Assembly: GCA_025354985.1 (NCBI GenBank)
Contig: JANXLU010000014.1
Location: 1 to 47,803 of the forward strand
Length of the DNA stretch: 47,803 bases
Source: Chloroflexota bacterium
Lineage (GTDB): Bacteria; Chloroflexota; Anaerolineae; J036; Brachytrichaceae
Reading direction: 5' to 3'
Shown: positions 24,655-32,494 of the stretch, one piece after another
Numbering within the stretch: position 1 is the stretch's first letter
Layout: each line of letters begins with the position of its first letter
Position numbers and translations under genes: made by a program
Notes under the pieces: model-generated
The model's input: only the letters and a program-made list of their open reading frames with translations
What the model was told of the DNA's origin: nothing
Databases searched by the model: none

Positions 24655-25668
24655 TTAACTGGTGGTGATCCGCGGATCAAGCCGGGTATACAGCAGATCC
24701 ACCAGCATGCTGAGCACCGGGAAGAGCATGGCGGCGATTACGGTCACACCCATCACGGCCGGGAAATCCACCCCGGTGGCCGAGGTGGTGGCATAGCCGC
24801 CCAAACCGGGCCAGGAGAACACGGTCTCGGTGAGCACCGCGCCCGAGAGCAGGCTGCCAAACAAGATGCCGACCACGGTGATGATCGGCACTAGTGCGTT
24901 GCGCAGGGCGTGCCGCGCGACCACAATCCGCTGAGGCAGGCCCTTGGCCCGGGCGGTGCGCACATAGTCCTGCCCCAGCACTTCCAACATGGATGAGCGG
25001 GTCATGCGCGCAGTGACCGCGGTGGAATAGTAGCCAAGCGTAAATGAGGGCAGAATCAGGTGATGCAGACTGCTCTTAAGCGCGTCCATGTCGCCGGCCA
25101 GGATGCTGTCCAACACAAACAGGCCGGTCACATGGGGCGGTGGCGTCACAAACGTGTCAATCCGACCGCCGGCCGGGAACCAACCCAACTGGTTGTAAAA
25201 CACGCTGATCAGCAACAGTCCCAGGAAGAAAATTGGGACGGAACCACCCAAAAGTGAGAATAACCGCACAAAGTGATCGGGCAGGCGGTTACGCGACAGG
25301 GATGAGAGCACACCAAGCGGTATGCCAAGAAACACAGCCACCAGCAATGCACCCAAAGAAAGCTCGACCGTGGCTGGCAAAAACGCGCGCAGGTCATCGA
25401 TCACCGGGCGCTGGGTGCGGATGCTGCGGCCAAAATCGCCGCGCAGCAGCCCGCCAAGATAGGTGACGTATTGCTCGACCACCGGGCGGTCCAACCCAAG
25501 GTCCCGGCGATATTGCGCCACCTGTTCATTGCTGGCGTGGCTGCTTAGCGCGGCCGCTGCCGGATCGGCCGGCAGCGCGTGCGAGATAAAAAACGTGATC
25601 AGCGACACGCCCAACAGCACGCCAAAGATGCCGATGATTCTGCGGGCGATGTAGCTGACAAACCGCAT
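24655..25668 (-). CDS. Peptide-type ABC transporter permease (DppB)
   Basis: A 337-residue DppB-type permease. The start MRFVSYIARRIIGIFGVLLGVSLITFF, the loop LGLDRPVVEQYVTYLGGLLRGDFGRSI and the coupling loop YVRTARAKGLPQRIVVARHALRNAL are all diagnostic. I use the ATG at 25668, which lies 2 nt after the binding-protein stop; the frame is open further upstream but overlaps that gene out of frame. It forms a channel with the DppC protein of the next gene. Confidence 0.93.
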   Translation of the reverse strand: MRFVSYIARRIIGIFGVLLGVSLITFFISHALPADPAAAALSSHASNEQVAQYRRDLGLDRPVVEQYVTYLGGLLRGDFGRSIRTQRPVIDDLRAFLPATVELSLGALLVAVFLGIPLGVLSSLSRNRLPDHFVRLFSLLGGSVPIFFLGLLLISVFYNQLGWFPAGGRIDTFVTPPPHVTGLFVLDSILAGDMDALKSSLHHLILPSFTLGYYSTAVTARMTRSSMLEVLGQDYVRTARAKGLPQRIVVARHALRNALVPIITVVGILFGSLLSGAVLTETVFSWPGLGGYATTSATGVDFPAVMGVTVIAAMLFPVLSMLVDLLYTRLDPRITTS

Positions 25669-25670
25669 GT

Positions 25671-27317
25671 CTACTTGCTCATAACCGAGAAATCGATCAC
25701 GCGCAATGGGTTGAACGCAAACCCCTTGAGGTTGTCGCGCAAGCCAAACCCTTCGGTGGGCTGATACAGGATGATGAACGGACCGTTGTTCATCACGTAT
25801 TCGGTGAGCACCTTGTATTTGGCCACGCGCTTGGCCGGGTCGGTTTCGAGCGCGGCATCCTTGGACAGCTTCTCGGATTCTTTGTCGTCCCAACCATTGC
25901 GCCAGGCCAGCGACTTGGCACTGTAATTGCCAAACGGGGTGCCATTGGCATCGGGATCGGCAAAGTCCGGTCCCCAATCCTCACCCATCATCTGCAACTT
26001 CTGCGCGCGGTATGCGGTCAGCAGTTCGGCCTCGAGCGTGGGCTTGAGGTTGATCGTTACGCCGATCTTCTTAAAGTCGGACTGCAATTTAGCGCCGATG
26101 TCACTCCATTGGGCGCCACCCGGCGCGGCGGATGATGGCAGGGACATGTCCATGCTAAAGCCATTTTCAACGCCGGCTTCCTTCAACAAGCCCTTGGCCT
26201 TTTCGATGTCCTGCTTAAATGGCGCGTTGTCGTTATAACCGGCCAGACCCTTGGGGATAATCCCCTGCACCTTGCTGACCTTGCCATTGAGCAGGTTGTT
26301 CACAATGCCATCGTAATCAACCGCGTATCGCAGCGCCTGGCGCACCTTCACATTGTCCAGCGGCTTGACGGTGGCGTTCATGCCGATGTAGGCAAGTGTC
26401 CAGGAATCGGCGCGCAACTGCGTGGTGCCGGGCTTGCCCTTGAGCGAATCGAGTTGCTCGGAGCTCAGGTTGCCGGCGATGTCGGCCTCGCCTTTCTCGA
26501 GCATGAACAATTGATTCGTGTTCTCGGGCACATGCTTGATGATGATGCTGTTCAGCGATGGCTTCTTGTTGCCGGTATAAGCGGCATTGGCCTTGAGCCG
26601 AATGTCAACATTCTTGGTCCAGCTCTCGATCACATAGGGCCCGGAACCGGCGGACTTGTCCTGCAAATAGGCAGTGCCACTGTCACCGTCTTTTTCATTG
26701 GCCTTGACCAGCTTTGAATCGACGACGCTGCCGGTGGCAAATGTGAGCACGGCCAAAAAGGCCTGGGCGCTGGCGGTCTTTGGCATGGTGATGCCAAACG
26801 TCTTTTCATTAACCGCGGAAAAGCTCTCAACCTTGAGGCCACCAATGTCTGTGAACAAGAACGCGGGCGACTTTTTGAGTTTGATCACGCGTTGAAACGA
26901 ATACACAACGTCATCCGCTGTCACCGGGTTGCCGCTGGCGAATTTTGCGCCATCACGCAGCGTAAAGGTCAGACCCCAGGTGTCACCGTTGTCCTTGATC
27001 TCCCACTTGGTGGCCAGGCTTGGCTTTACGTTGGCATAGTCGGTGCCTTCGTAGCGGACGAGGGTTTCGTAAGCGTTACTGACCGGAACCACGCCACTGA
27101 ACTCATAGGCCACGGCGGGGTCCATGGTCACGGCGTCGTCGATCGCGCGCGCATACACGAGGGTGTTTGCGGCGGTATTTGGCACGGCGGTTGGCTTGGC
27201 GGGCGCCACGGCGGTGGGTGGCACTGCGGGCACGGCGGTCGGGGCTGCTGCAGGCGCGCATGCGCCAAGCAGAAACGCCATCACGACGGATGGCAACACG
27301 AATGTATTTGGTTTCAC
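25671..27317 (-). CDS. Solute-binding lipoprotein of second peptide-type importer (SBP family 5)
   Basis: A 548-residue SBP_bac_5 lipoprotein. The GTG at 27317 is the start, with AAGGAGAG about 5 nt upstream. The signal peptide ends in lipobox FLLGAC near residue 20, followed by an Ala/Pro/Thr linker. The binding domain shows WEIKDNGDTWGLTFTLRDGAKFASGNPVTADDVVYSFQR and the RQALRYAVDYDGIV landmark. The ligand is unknown. It heads an operon with DppB and DppC but no ATPases. Confidence 0.93.
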   Translation of the reverse strand: MKPNTFVLPSVVMAFLLGACAPAAAPTAVPAVPPTAVAPAKPTAVPNTAANTLVYARAIDDAVTMDPAVAYEFSGVVPVSNAYETLVRYEGTDYANVKPSLATKWEIKDNGDTWGLTFTLRDGAKFASGNPVTADDVVYSFQRVIKLKKSPAFLFTDIGGLKVESFSAVNEKTFGITMPKTASAQAFLAVLTFATGSVVDSKLVKANEKDGDSGTAYLQDKSAGSGPYVIESWTKNVDIRLKANAAYTGNKKPSLNSIIIKHVPENTNQLFMLEKGEADIAGNLSSEQLDSLKGKPGTTQLRADSWTLAYIGMNATVKPLDNVKVRQALRYAVDYDGIVNNLLNGKVSKVQGIIPKGLAGYNDNAPFKQDIEKAKGLLKEAGVENGFSMDMSLPSSAAPGGAQWSDIGAKLQSDFKKIGVTINLKPTLEAELLTAYRAQKLQMMGEDWGPDFADPDANGTPFGNYSAKSLAWRNGWDDKESEKLSKDAALETDPAKRVAKYKVLTEYVMNNGPFIILYQPTEGFGLRDNLKGFAFNPLRVIDFSVMSK

Positions 27318-27530
27318 GATTCTCTCCTTCGACTCTCTACGGTTTGGTTGATTGGGGGGCACACAGCTACAAGCTGGTTAGAGATCATCCAAAAGCGTGT
27401 CGAGCAGAGGGTTGTTCCTGCCACAGGCGGTTATTGGGACGCCGGTTTTTTAGCGAGGGTTAAGGGATGTCGAGTAGCTCGAGGTCATTATAGTGCAGTA
27501 ACAATCACCAACAGTTGTAAGCTTACGAGC

Positions 27531-28148
27531 ATGGCGCGCGTGACGGCACGGGTCGATGGTAGTACGTTGGTGATTGCAGCAAACGACACCACCCCGATCA
27601 CGGTGGGCACCGATGCTTGGTTTACCTGGCTGGAGACCGCATCAGCTTTCGTGTTTACAAGCCCGTCCGGACATTTCACCGCGCGCAAGGAACGGCGGAC
27701 CCGGTGTACTTGGTATTGGAAAGCATATCGCAACGAGCACGGCGTTCTGCACCGGGCCTATCTCGGTAAAAAGCACGATATCACGCTCGATCAACTCACC
27801 CGTGCGGCGGCGACGCTGACGAATGCTTCGACACCCGTATCGGCCCCACTGCCTGCGCAGGCGACCGTCACTGTCCGCCCAGCCGAGCTTCCGCTCGCCA
27901 ATCTGCTCGCCACCAAATTGTTTGTCCCGCCTGCGCGCGCCAATCTGGTGGCCCGGCCACGCCTGTTCGAGCGCCTACAGGCTGGCCTGCTCGACAAATT
28001 GACCCTGATTGCCGCGCCGGCTGGTTTCGGCAAGACAACGTTGCTGAGTGCGTGGCGCGCTTCGATGTCGGGCACAGCCTGGCCGAGTTCAAGGAGCTTG
28101 CCCGGAAATCAGGATTGCAAAAACACGGCGAGCTGCGCTCCATGTTAA
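27531..28148 (+). pseudogene. Truncated LAL (MalT/LuxR-type) regulator
   Basis: Only the first 180 or so residues of a LAL regulator remain. Present are an N-terminal basic module (ARKERRTRCTWYWKAYRNEHGVLHRAYLGKKHDITLDQL), then LATKLFVPPARANLVARPRLFERL and Walker A APAGFGKTTLLSAWRAS. The similarity stops shortly after Walker A, around 28084. The frame then runs through a DUF4287 gene out of frame until 28148. No NTPase core, TPR region or LuxR HTH is present. This looks like a deletion joining two genes. A short NTP-binding stub might still be translated, but it would not function as a regulator. Confidence 0.8.
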
Positions 28149-28588
28149 TGGAGAAGTTTGATCTTGGCCATGGCGATGCCAATGCACTGGTGCATGCCGT
28201 CAATGACTCGGATGGCATGCGCAAGGCTATTGCCACCGGCGCCAGCACCGACAGTGTGTTGGATGGCATCTACACCGGCACAAAGAGCGCATTGCGCCCC
28301 ATTCATGAGCTGCTGATCCAGCATATCGACGGGTTTGGCCCATTTGAGGTCGTGCCAAAGAAGGGCTACGTCAGCCTGCGCCGCGCAAGGCAATTTGCCA
28401 TGATCGGCCCGGGCACGCGCATGCGGCTCGAACTGGGGCTGAACAACCGCGCGCTGCGCGGAGATGCGCGGCTTGAGGAGCAACCGGCCGGAGGCATGTG
28501 TCACTTCAAGGTGTTTCTAACTTCCGCCGATGAGATCGATGACACAATCCTCGCCTGGGTGCGCCAGGCCTATGACGCGGCCGGGTAA
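28052..28588 (+). CDS. DUF4287/DUF5655 domain protein with remodelled 5' end
   Basis: Two small domains of unknown function. DUF4287 is at about 8-60 (SLAEFKELARKSGLQKHGELRSMLMEKFDLGHGDANALVH) and DUF5655 at about 70-178 (IYTGTKSALRPIHELLIQHIDGFGPFEVVPKKGYVSLRR). The domains are intact, but the first residues (from GTG 28052) come from the LAL fragment read in another frame. The native start codon and promoter were therefore probably lost at the junction near 28075-28085. No Shine-Dalgarno is present. Expression would depend on transcription through the LAL stub. A decayed second copy lies at 31356-31459. Confidence 0.65.
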   Translation: MARFDVGHSLAEFKELARKSGLQKHGELRSMLMEKFDLGHGDANALVHAVNDSDGMRKAIATGASTDSVLDGIYTGTKSALRPIHELLIQHIDGFGPFEVVPKKGYVSLRRARQFAMIGPGTRMRLELGLNNRALRGDARLEEQPAGGMCHFKVFLTSADEIDDTILAWVRQAYDAAG

Positions 28589-28590
28589 GA

Positions 28591-29664
28591 CTACGTTTGG
28601 CTGAAAGTCACCGGCAACCCGACGAATCGACCAAATCGCTCCAGCTCCTCGGCAAACAGGCGACGTTCGCGCACGCCCAGCGCCATGAATGGACTGCAGG
28701 CAATTTCAACGGTCCTGGCTTTGATCGTGCGACGCCAAGTTCCAACCACGCGGCCATTTAAGACGATCGATGGGGTAAACACACCGTTCCCGCCCGGGCA
28801 AATCGCATCGGCGAACTCGGCGTCCAACACCGCGCTGCGATCCCTATATCCGAGGATAAATTCGTCAAAGCCTGGCAGCAGGTAGAGCGCCCGATCGGGT
28901 GGAGCCGCCGCATGCGCCGATGAAAAGAATCTCTGTCCGTCCATTTGCTCGGTCTGCAACGTCGCTTTGCACCCATCGAGCCCGGCGCGGGCCTCGACCA
29001 CGGTCAACCCGGACCAATGGGTGAAATCTTCAAGCGTCGCCGGTCCGTGGCTGACGAAGTAGCGCGAAGCCAGCTGCGCCAGCGCAACTTCTTTTTCCAG
29101 CATGCCGCCCGATGGCAGCGCCCGAAACGTGGTTTCATTACGCAGCATTGGGCCCTGGTAGACCAGCCGTTCAAGACCCGCGCGCTGGAGCATATGGAAA
29201 CCGCGTTGGCCGGCGGTGGAAATGTTACTGGCTTCCAAAAGTGCAAACAGCTCGGCGCGCGAGAGCTGGCCGCGGTCGGTCACCGCCCGGGCAATAAGGT
29301 GTGTGCTGCGCTGAAGCGTCGGCGCGTCCAGCTCAAGCTGCTTGTAGCGGGAGGCGTTTCCGGCGATCAGGCGCGGCGCAAGGAGCGCAAGCATCCAGTG
29401 AATATCCGCCGGAGCCACATAGTGCAAGGTGCCGCGCACCGCCCACGTGCGCATGATTGTGGCGTCGACGATCGCCTTCTCGATATCAGCGGCGGTGGTG
29501 CCGGGCACGCGCAGGGCAAGTGCCCACAGGCTGCCGGAGTAATCCTGCCCTTGCATCGCGCCAAGCCATGCCACTGCGTCGGCGGCGTCCTTGAAGGTGG
29601 ATCCTGACACACCGAGATGATGCAACCGCCGCTGACCGATGGTCAGCTTTTTGCTCAATGGCAT
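28591..29664 (-). CDS. Winged-helix HTH_42 / AlkZ-like protein
   Basis: A 357-residue protein of the winged-helix AlkZ-like (HTH_42, COG3214) family, which includes bacterial DNA glycosylases that unhook bulky alkylation damage or interstrand crosslinks. The catalytic-position motif reads Q38-G-Q40 in AMQGQDY, resembling the Q-x-Q of AlkZ rather than the Q-x-D of YcaQ. Other landmarks are MRTWAVRGTLHYVAPADIHWMLAL, RAELFALLE (winged helix) and YLLPGFDEFILGYRDR. A TAAAAT box ends 6 nt before the ATG (29676-29671), inside the end of the oxidase gene, so it may be transcribed separately as a leaderless mRNA. Many family members remain uncharacterised. Confidence 0.83.
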   Translation of the reverse strand: MPLSKKLTIGQRRLHHLGVSGSTFKDAADAVAWLGAMQGQDYSGSLWALALRVPGTTAADIEKAIVDATIMRTWAVRGTLHYVAPADIHWMLALLAPRLIAGNASRYKQLELDAPTLQRSTHLIARAVTDRGQLSRAELFALLEASNISTAGQRGFHMLQRAGLERLVYQGPMLRNETTFRALPSGGMLEKEVALAQLASRYFVSHGPATLEDFTHWSGLTVVEARAGLDGCKATLQTEQMDGQRFFSSAHAAAPPDRALYLLPGFDEFILGYRDRSAVLDAEFADAICPGGNGVFTPSIVLNGRVVGTWRRTIKARTVEIACSPFMALGVRERRLFAEELERFGRFVGLPVTFSQT

Positions 29665-29670
29665 GAGGAT

Positions 29671-29676
29671 ATTTTA
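29671..29676 (-). promoter_or_regulatory. -10 box of the AlkZ-like gene (leaderless)
   Basis: TAAAAT on the minus strand with exactly 6 nt to the ATG at 29664 and no Shine-Dalgarno. It overlaps the last codons of the multicopper oxidase gene. No clear -35 is seen. Confidence 0.45.
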
Positions 29677-31257
29677 TGTGGCGGCGACAACCACAAACTG
29701 CCCCATCATGCCCTCGTCTTCGTGATCCAGCATATGACAGTGAAACATATATGGCGTCGTGGGATCCGCGAAATCGTCGAAGCGCATGATGATTCGCGCT
29801 TTTTCACCGGGTGCAACCACAACGGTGTCCTTGTTGCCCATCTCGCCCGGCGTCAATGACCGCGCACTGCGATCCAAAATTTGAAATTGAACGTCATGCA
29901 CGTGAAATGCGTGGAATTCTCGCGTGGGGTTGGTGATGTTCCATAGCTCAGTATCACCCAAGCGTACGCGAAACGTATTATTTGCGTCGGCCATACCTGG
30001 CATATCCGGCATGCTCAAGGCGGACATCATGTGCCCGTTGATGGTATACGCGCCGTTATCACCGCCCAACACCAATTCGCGCGTCGTGCCGGCGGCGGAC
30101 ACAGCCAACCGCTCGATGCCTGCGAGTTTGCCCGGCAGCGCCTGGGCGGCGCCGGAGCGCGTGGGTGTGATGGCCAGCAATGCTACGCTGGCGCGTCCAT
30201 TGCCATTGTTATCGTTGTTACTCCGGCGACTGCCAAAACTCTGGAGCGTGAAGCCGCGGGTTTGCGTGACATCGACCACGATTTCGACGCGCTCCCCCGG
30301 GCCGATGTCCAGCCGGGTCATTGGCACGGCCGCAGGCAGCAGCCCACCATCCGTGGCCACCTGATGAAACGTGCGGCTGTCGTCAAAGCCGAGCGCGTAG
30401 AAAGACTGGCTTGAACCATTAAGAATCCGAAAGCGCAACCGGGTCTGGTCGGTGACAAGGGTCGGTGCGACGGTGCCGTTGACCAAGGTCTGTGTGGTTC
30501 CACCGCGGGCACCACCCCCTCGACCACTGCCGCCACCCGTGTTAATTTGTCCGCTTTGCGACAATGATAGATCCTGGAGGATCAGCGGAAAGTCATCCAC
30601 GCCATAGGTGTTGGGAAACGACGCCGCGACCGGATTGTTGTCGTCGATGATAAACATTCCGGCCAGCCCGCGCAGCACTTGCTCCCGGGTTCTGCCCATC
30701 GTGTGCGGGTGATACCACAGCGTGGCGGCCGGCTGCATGATGGTGAACCGGGGTGTCCACCGGGCATTGTTGGCGATCAACTGATAAGGTCCACCATCCA
30801 TTGCAGCGGGCACGTGCAATCCATGCCAGTGCAACGTGGTGGACTCGCCGATGTGATTTGTGATGTTCATCATCACCGCATCCCCTCGGTTGACGCGCAC
30901 TGTGGGGCCAAGGTAACCGCCATTGATACCGAGGGTGGCGGTGGTGAGGTCCGGCAAAAAGTGCGACTGACCCTGCTGCAGGCTAAGATCAAACACCTTG
31001 ATGCCGTCTTGATCCCTCGACGCCAGCACCGGAGGGATTGGCAGGGTTGTGCCCGATCCCGTGTTGGTGCTTATAGCTGCACCATTCCTCGCACCAGTAG
31101 GCGGCGTGCTGGTTGGGTTTGAGCCAACAGGCAAACTAGCCGGTGAACCGCGGCGATCGCCACACCCAGCCAAAAAAATCGCGCCGGTGCCTCCAAAGAC
31201 AGCCAGCACGCGGCGACGGGTCATCGTTTGGTTTTTATCCGAAAGATAGGTTTTCAT
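29674..31257 (-). CDS. Exported multicopper oxidase
   Basis: A 527-residue, three-cupredoxin multicopper oxidase of the laccase/CueO/bilirubin-oxidase type, which couples one-electron substrate oxidations to reduction of O2 to water. All four copper motifs are present: HWHG (143-146), WYHPHT (182-186), FHAFHVHDVQF, and HCHMLDHEDEGMM with the trinuclear-centre and type-1 ligands. The N-terminus TMTRRRVLAVFGG is Tat-like and ends in a lipobox, FLAGC (Cys32), so it is probably a folded-exported lipoprotein. A Gly-rich insertion (GGGSGRGGGARGG) interrupts domain 2. The start at 31257 has AGGAC 8 nt upstream. Likely roles are copper/iron detoxification or phenolic oxidation. Confidence 0.92.
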   Translation of the reverse strand: MKTYLSDKNQTMTRRRVLAVFGGTGAIFLAGCGDRRGSPASLPVGSNPTSTPPTGARNGAAISTNTGSGTTLPIPPVLASRDQDGIKVFDLSLQQGQSHFLPDLTTATLGINGGYLGPTVRVNRGDAVMMNITNHIGESTTLHWHGLHVPAAMDGGPYQLIANNARWTPRFTIMQPAATLWYHPHTMGRTREQVLRGLAGMFIIDDNNPVAASFPNTYGVDDFPLILQDLSLSQSGQINTGGGSGRGGGARGGTTQTLVNGTVAPTLVTDQTRLRFRILNGSSQSFYALGFDDSRTFHQVATDGGLLPAAVPMTRLDIGPGERVEIVVDVTQTRGFTLQSFGSRRSNNDNNGNGRASVALLAITPTRSGAAQALPGKLAGIERLAVSAAGTTRELVLGGDNGAYTINGHMMSALSMPDMPGMADANNTFRVRLGDTELWNITNPTREFHAFHVHDVQFQILDRSARSLTPGEMGNKDTVVVAPGEKARIIMRFDDFADPTTPYMFHCHMLDHEDEGMMGQFVVVAAT

Positions 31258-31265
31258 AAGGTTCT

Positions 31266-31279
31266 GTCCTGTCAAGGAC
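31266..31279 (-). promoter_or_regulatory. Hairpin sequestering the oxidase ribosome site
   Basis: On the minus strand GTCCT-TGAC-AGGAC forms a 5-bp stem whose 3' arm is the AGGAC ribosome site of the multicopper oxidase, 8 nt before its ATG. Pairing would hide the site, which suggests modest translational control. The stem is short. Confidence 0.35.
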
Positions 31280-31355
31280 GCCGATACGGTAACCAAGCGG
31301 TGTTTGGAAATTATGTGCAAACTGATTACAGATGTATACCGAGCAGGTCGAGGCC

Positions 31356-31459
31356 ACCTTTCATGAACTGTCGCTCCAGCATATCAACGGGTTTGGCCCA
31401 TGAGAGCTCGTGCCATAGAAAGGCTACTGTGCCAGTCATATGACGCGGCCGGTTAATAG
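31356..31459 (+). pseudogene. Decayed DUF5655 gene fragment
   Basis: The DNA at 31361-31427 follows 28304-28370 of the DUF4287/DUF5655 gene, including a nearly exact run around CATATC(A/G)ACGGGTTTGG. It has frame-breaking indels. It then jumps to the gene's last codons: TATGACGCGGCCGG at 31439-31452 equals 28571-28584. About 200 bp between are missing. It has no open frame and is a dead paralogue. The rest of 31321-31521 holds only the antitoxin promoter. Confidence 0.75.
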
Positions 31460-31486
31460 ACTGCTCCCCAAAAAGTTGATTATGTT

Positions 31487-31515
31487 TTCTTTGCAATGAT
31501 TGAATTGCATACAAT
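31487..31515 (+). promoter_or_regulatory. RHH antitoxin promoter (leaderless)
   Basis: TTCTTT, a 17-nt spacer and TACAAT (31510-31515), then 6 nt to the GTG start at 31522. The region has dyad-like TTGCA/TGCAA words that could be an antitoxin autoregulatory site. Confidence 0.55.
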
Positions 31516-31521
31516 TGCGTC

Positions 31522-31782
31522 GTGAGTACATCCTTGACCATACGGAATCTTGCGGCACCGGTTAAGCAGAAAATTCACATGCGCGCTGCCAGCCATGAAA
31601 TATCCATGGAGGCAGAGGCCCGTAACATTCTTACCCTGGCCGTTGCCGAGACACAGCCACAGGAGGACACGGCATCTTCCGCACAAGAGCGGATGAAAAC
31701 TCAGATTAGCCTTCTGCGCGGTCTATGGAGAGGCCGCGGCACAGTTACTGAAATGATGTACGAGCTGCGCGGTGATGACTAA
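31522..31782 (+). CDS. Ribbon-helix-helix antitoxin (FitA/VapB-like)
   Basis: An 86-residue Arc/MetJ-type ribbon-helix-helix protein. The N-terminal strand and helices read TSLTIRNLAAPVKQKIHMRAASHEISMEAEARNIL, matching FitA-like antitoxins that bind operator DNA as dimers and neutralise a PIN RNase through their C-terminus. The start is GTG at 31522, 6 nt after a TACAAT box. The toxin gene should follow with overlap, and an ATG at 31775 indeed overlaps the end of this gene by 8 nt. That toxin frame is ruined, leaving an orphan antitoxin. Confidence 0.82.
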   Translation: MSTSLTIRNLAAPVKQKIHMRAASHEISMEAEARNILTLAVAETQPQEDTASSAQERMKTQISLLRGLWRGRGTVTEMMYELRGDD

Positions 31783-31962
31783 TAAGACAACCGTTCCAAC
31801 AATGCTCGTTTATACGAATGTGCTGGCAGACGTACTCTTTGCGGACCTGGTCTTTCTATTCTGACTCGTGAGCGCGGCAGATACCCGATTTACTTCCCGC
31901 AGGTGTCGCTCATTAGCCCATCACAGTTTGAGAACAGCGTGTCGCAGGATCGGATCGATTAG
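31775..31962 (+). pseudogene. Collapsed PIN-domain (VapC/FitB) toxin gene
   Basis: The first frame gives 29 residues (MTNKTTVPTMLVYTNVLADVL...) and stops at 31864. It resembles the PIN N-terminus (L-x-DTNVL), but the first catalytic Asp is Tyr. In a second frame, beginning around 31858, comes a typical PIN C-terminus (ILTRERGRYPIYFPQVSLISP) ending at 31962. The roughly 90 central residues with the remaining acidic ligands are deleted. It lies directly downstream of, and overlaps, the RHH antitoxin. DNA from 31963 to 32014 shows nothing further. Confidence 0.72.
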
Positions 31963-32014
31963 CCCATCATAGATCAACCTGTCGGCTAAGCGTGACGGAC
32001 CACAGGCTGCCCCA

Positions 32015-32494
32015 TCACACTCTCAAGGTATCCCACCGATGCGCGGCGACCATGCGTGCGAGGTGGCCGACGTTTTCGGTGGCGATTACGGGATTGCAGG
32101 CCATGGCGCGCGCCGCGACAAGTGTTTGCGCAGCCAGAATCACGTCAGCATCCAGTGCGGTGTCGGGCGCGGTGGGCCGGCCCTGTTTGCGCATCTGGGC
32201 CCAAAGTTCTGCGGCCATGCGCATCATGGCAGTGTTGATCGGAACAAAGATTAGCTGCGCCTTCAGTGCATCAAGGGCTGCCAAGCCCGCGAGCTTGTCG
32301 GCCCGCAGCAATTCGCGACGCAATTCGTAATCTGCCATCTCTGGCAGCACGACACGAATCCCCGAATCCAGCACAGTGCGTAACCAGGCCTTGCAAGCCG
32401 CGGCGGCGTCACCACCTCTTGGGTTGGTTATGAACCCGAGAACGCTTGTATCCAACACCAATAGGTCATTCCCGCCCAGAAGTGGCGCGCTCAC
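32015..32494 (-). CDS. PIN-domain toxin (VapC-like RNase)
   Basis: A 159-residue PIN-domain protein, expected to be a Mg-dependent RNase toxin. Acidic active-site residues are in place: D15 in LVLDTSVLG, E57 in MADYELRRE, D115/D117 in ALDADVILAAQ, plus the C-terminal IATENVGHL (usually a TxN/D motif). It starts with GTG at 32494, overlapping the antitoxin stop by 4 nt, so it is co-translated with it. It belongs to the type II toxin-antitoxin module with the upstream HTH gene. It is unrelated in sequence to the decayed PIN gene next door beyond the fold. Confidence 0.85.
   Translation of the reverse strand: MSAPLLGGNDLLVLDTSVLGFITNPRGGDAAAACKAWLRTVLDSGIRVVLPEMADYELRRELLRADKLAGLAALDALKAQLIFVPINTAMMRMAAELWAQMRKQGRPTAPDTALDADVILAAQTLVAARAMACNPVIATENVGHLARMVAAHRWDTLRV

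Noticed and set aside
26892-27530. Upstream extension of the LAL fragment frame
   Set aside because: This part is antisense to the second binding-protein gene and its promoter; the LAL-like sequence only begins at the ATG at 27531.
31963-32014. Additional toxin or RNA gene after the collapsed PIN gene
   Set aside because: The 50 bp have no open frame, hairpin or promoter that could be supported.
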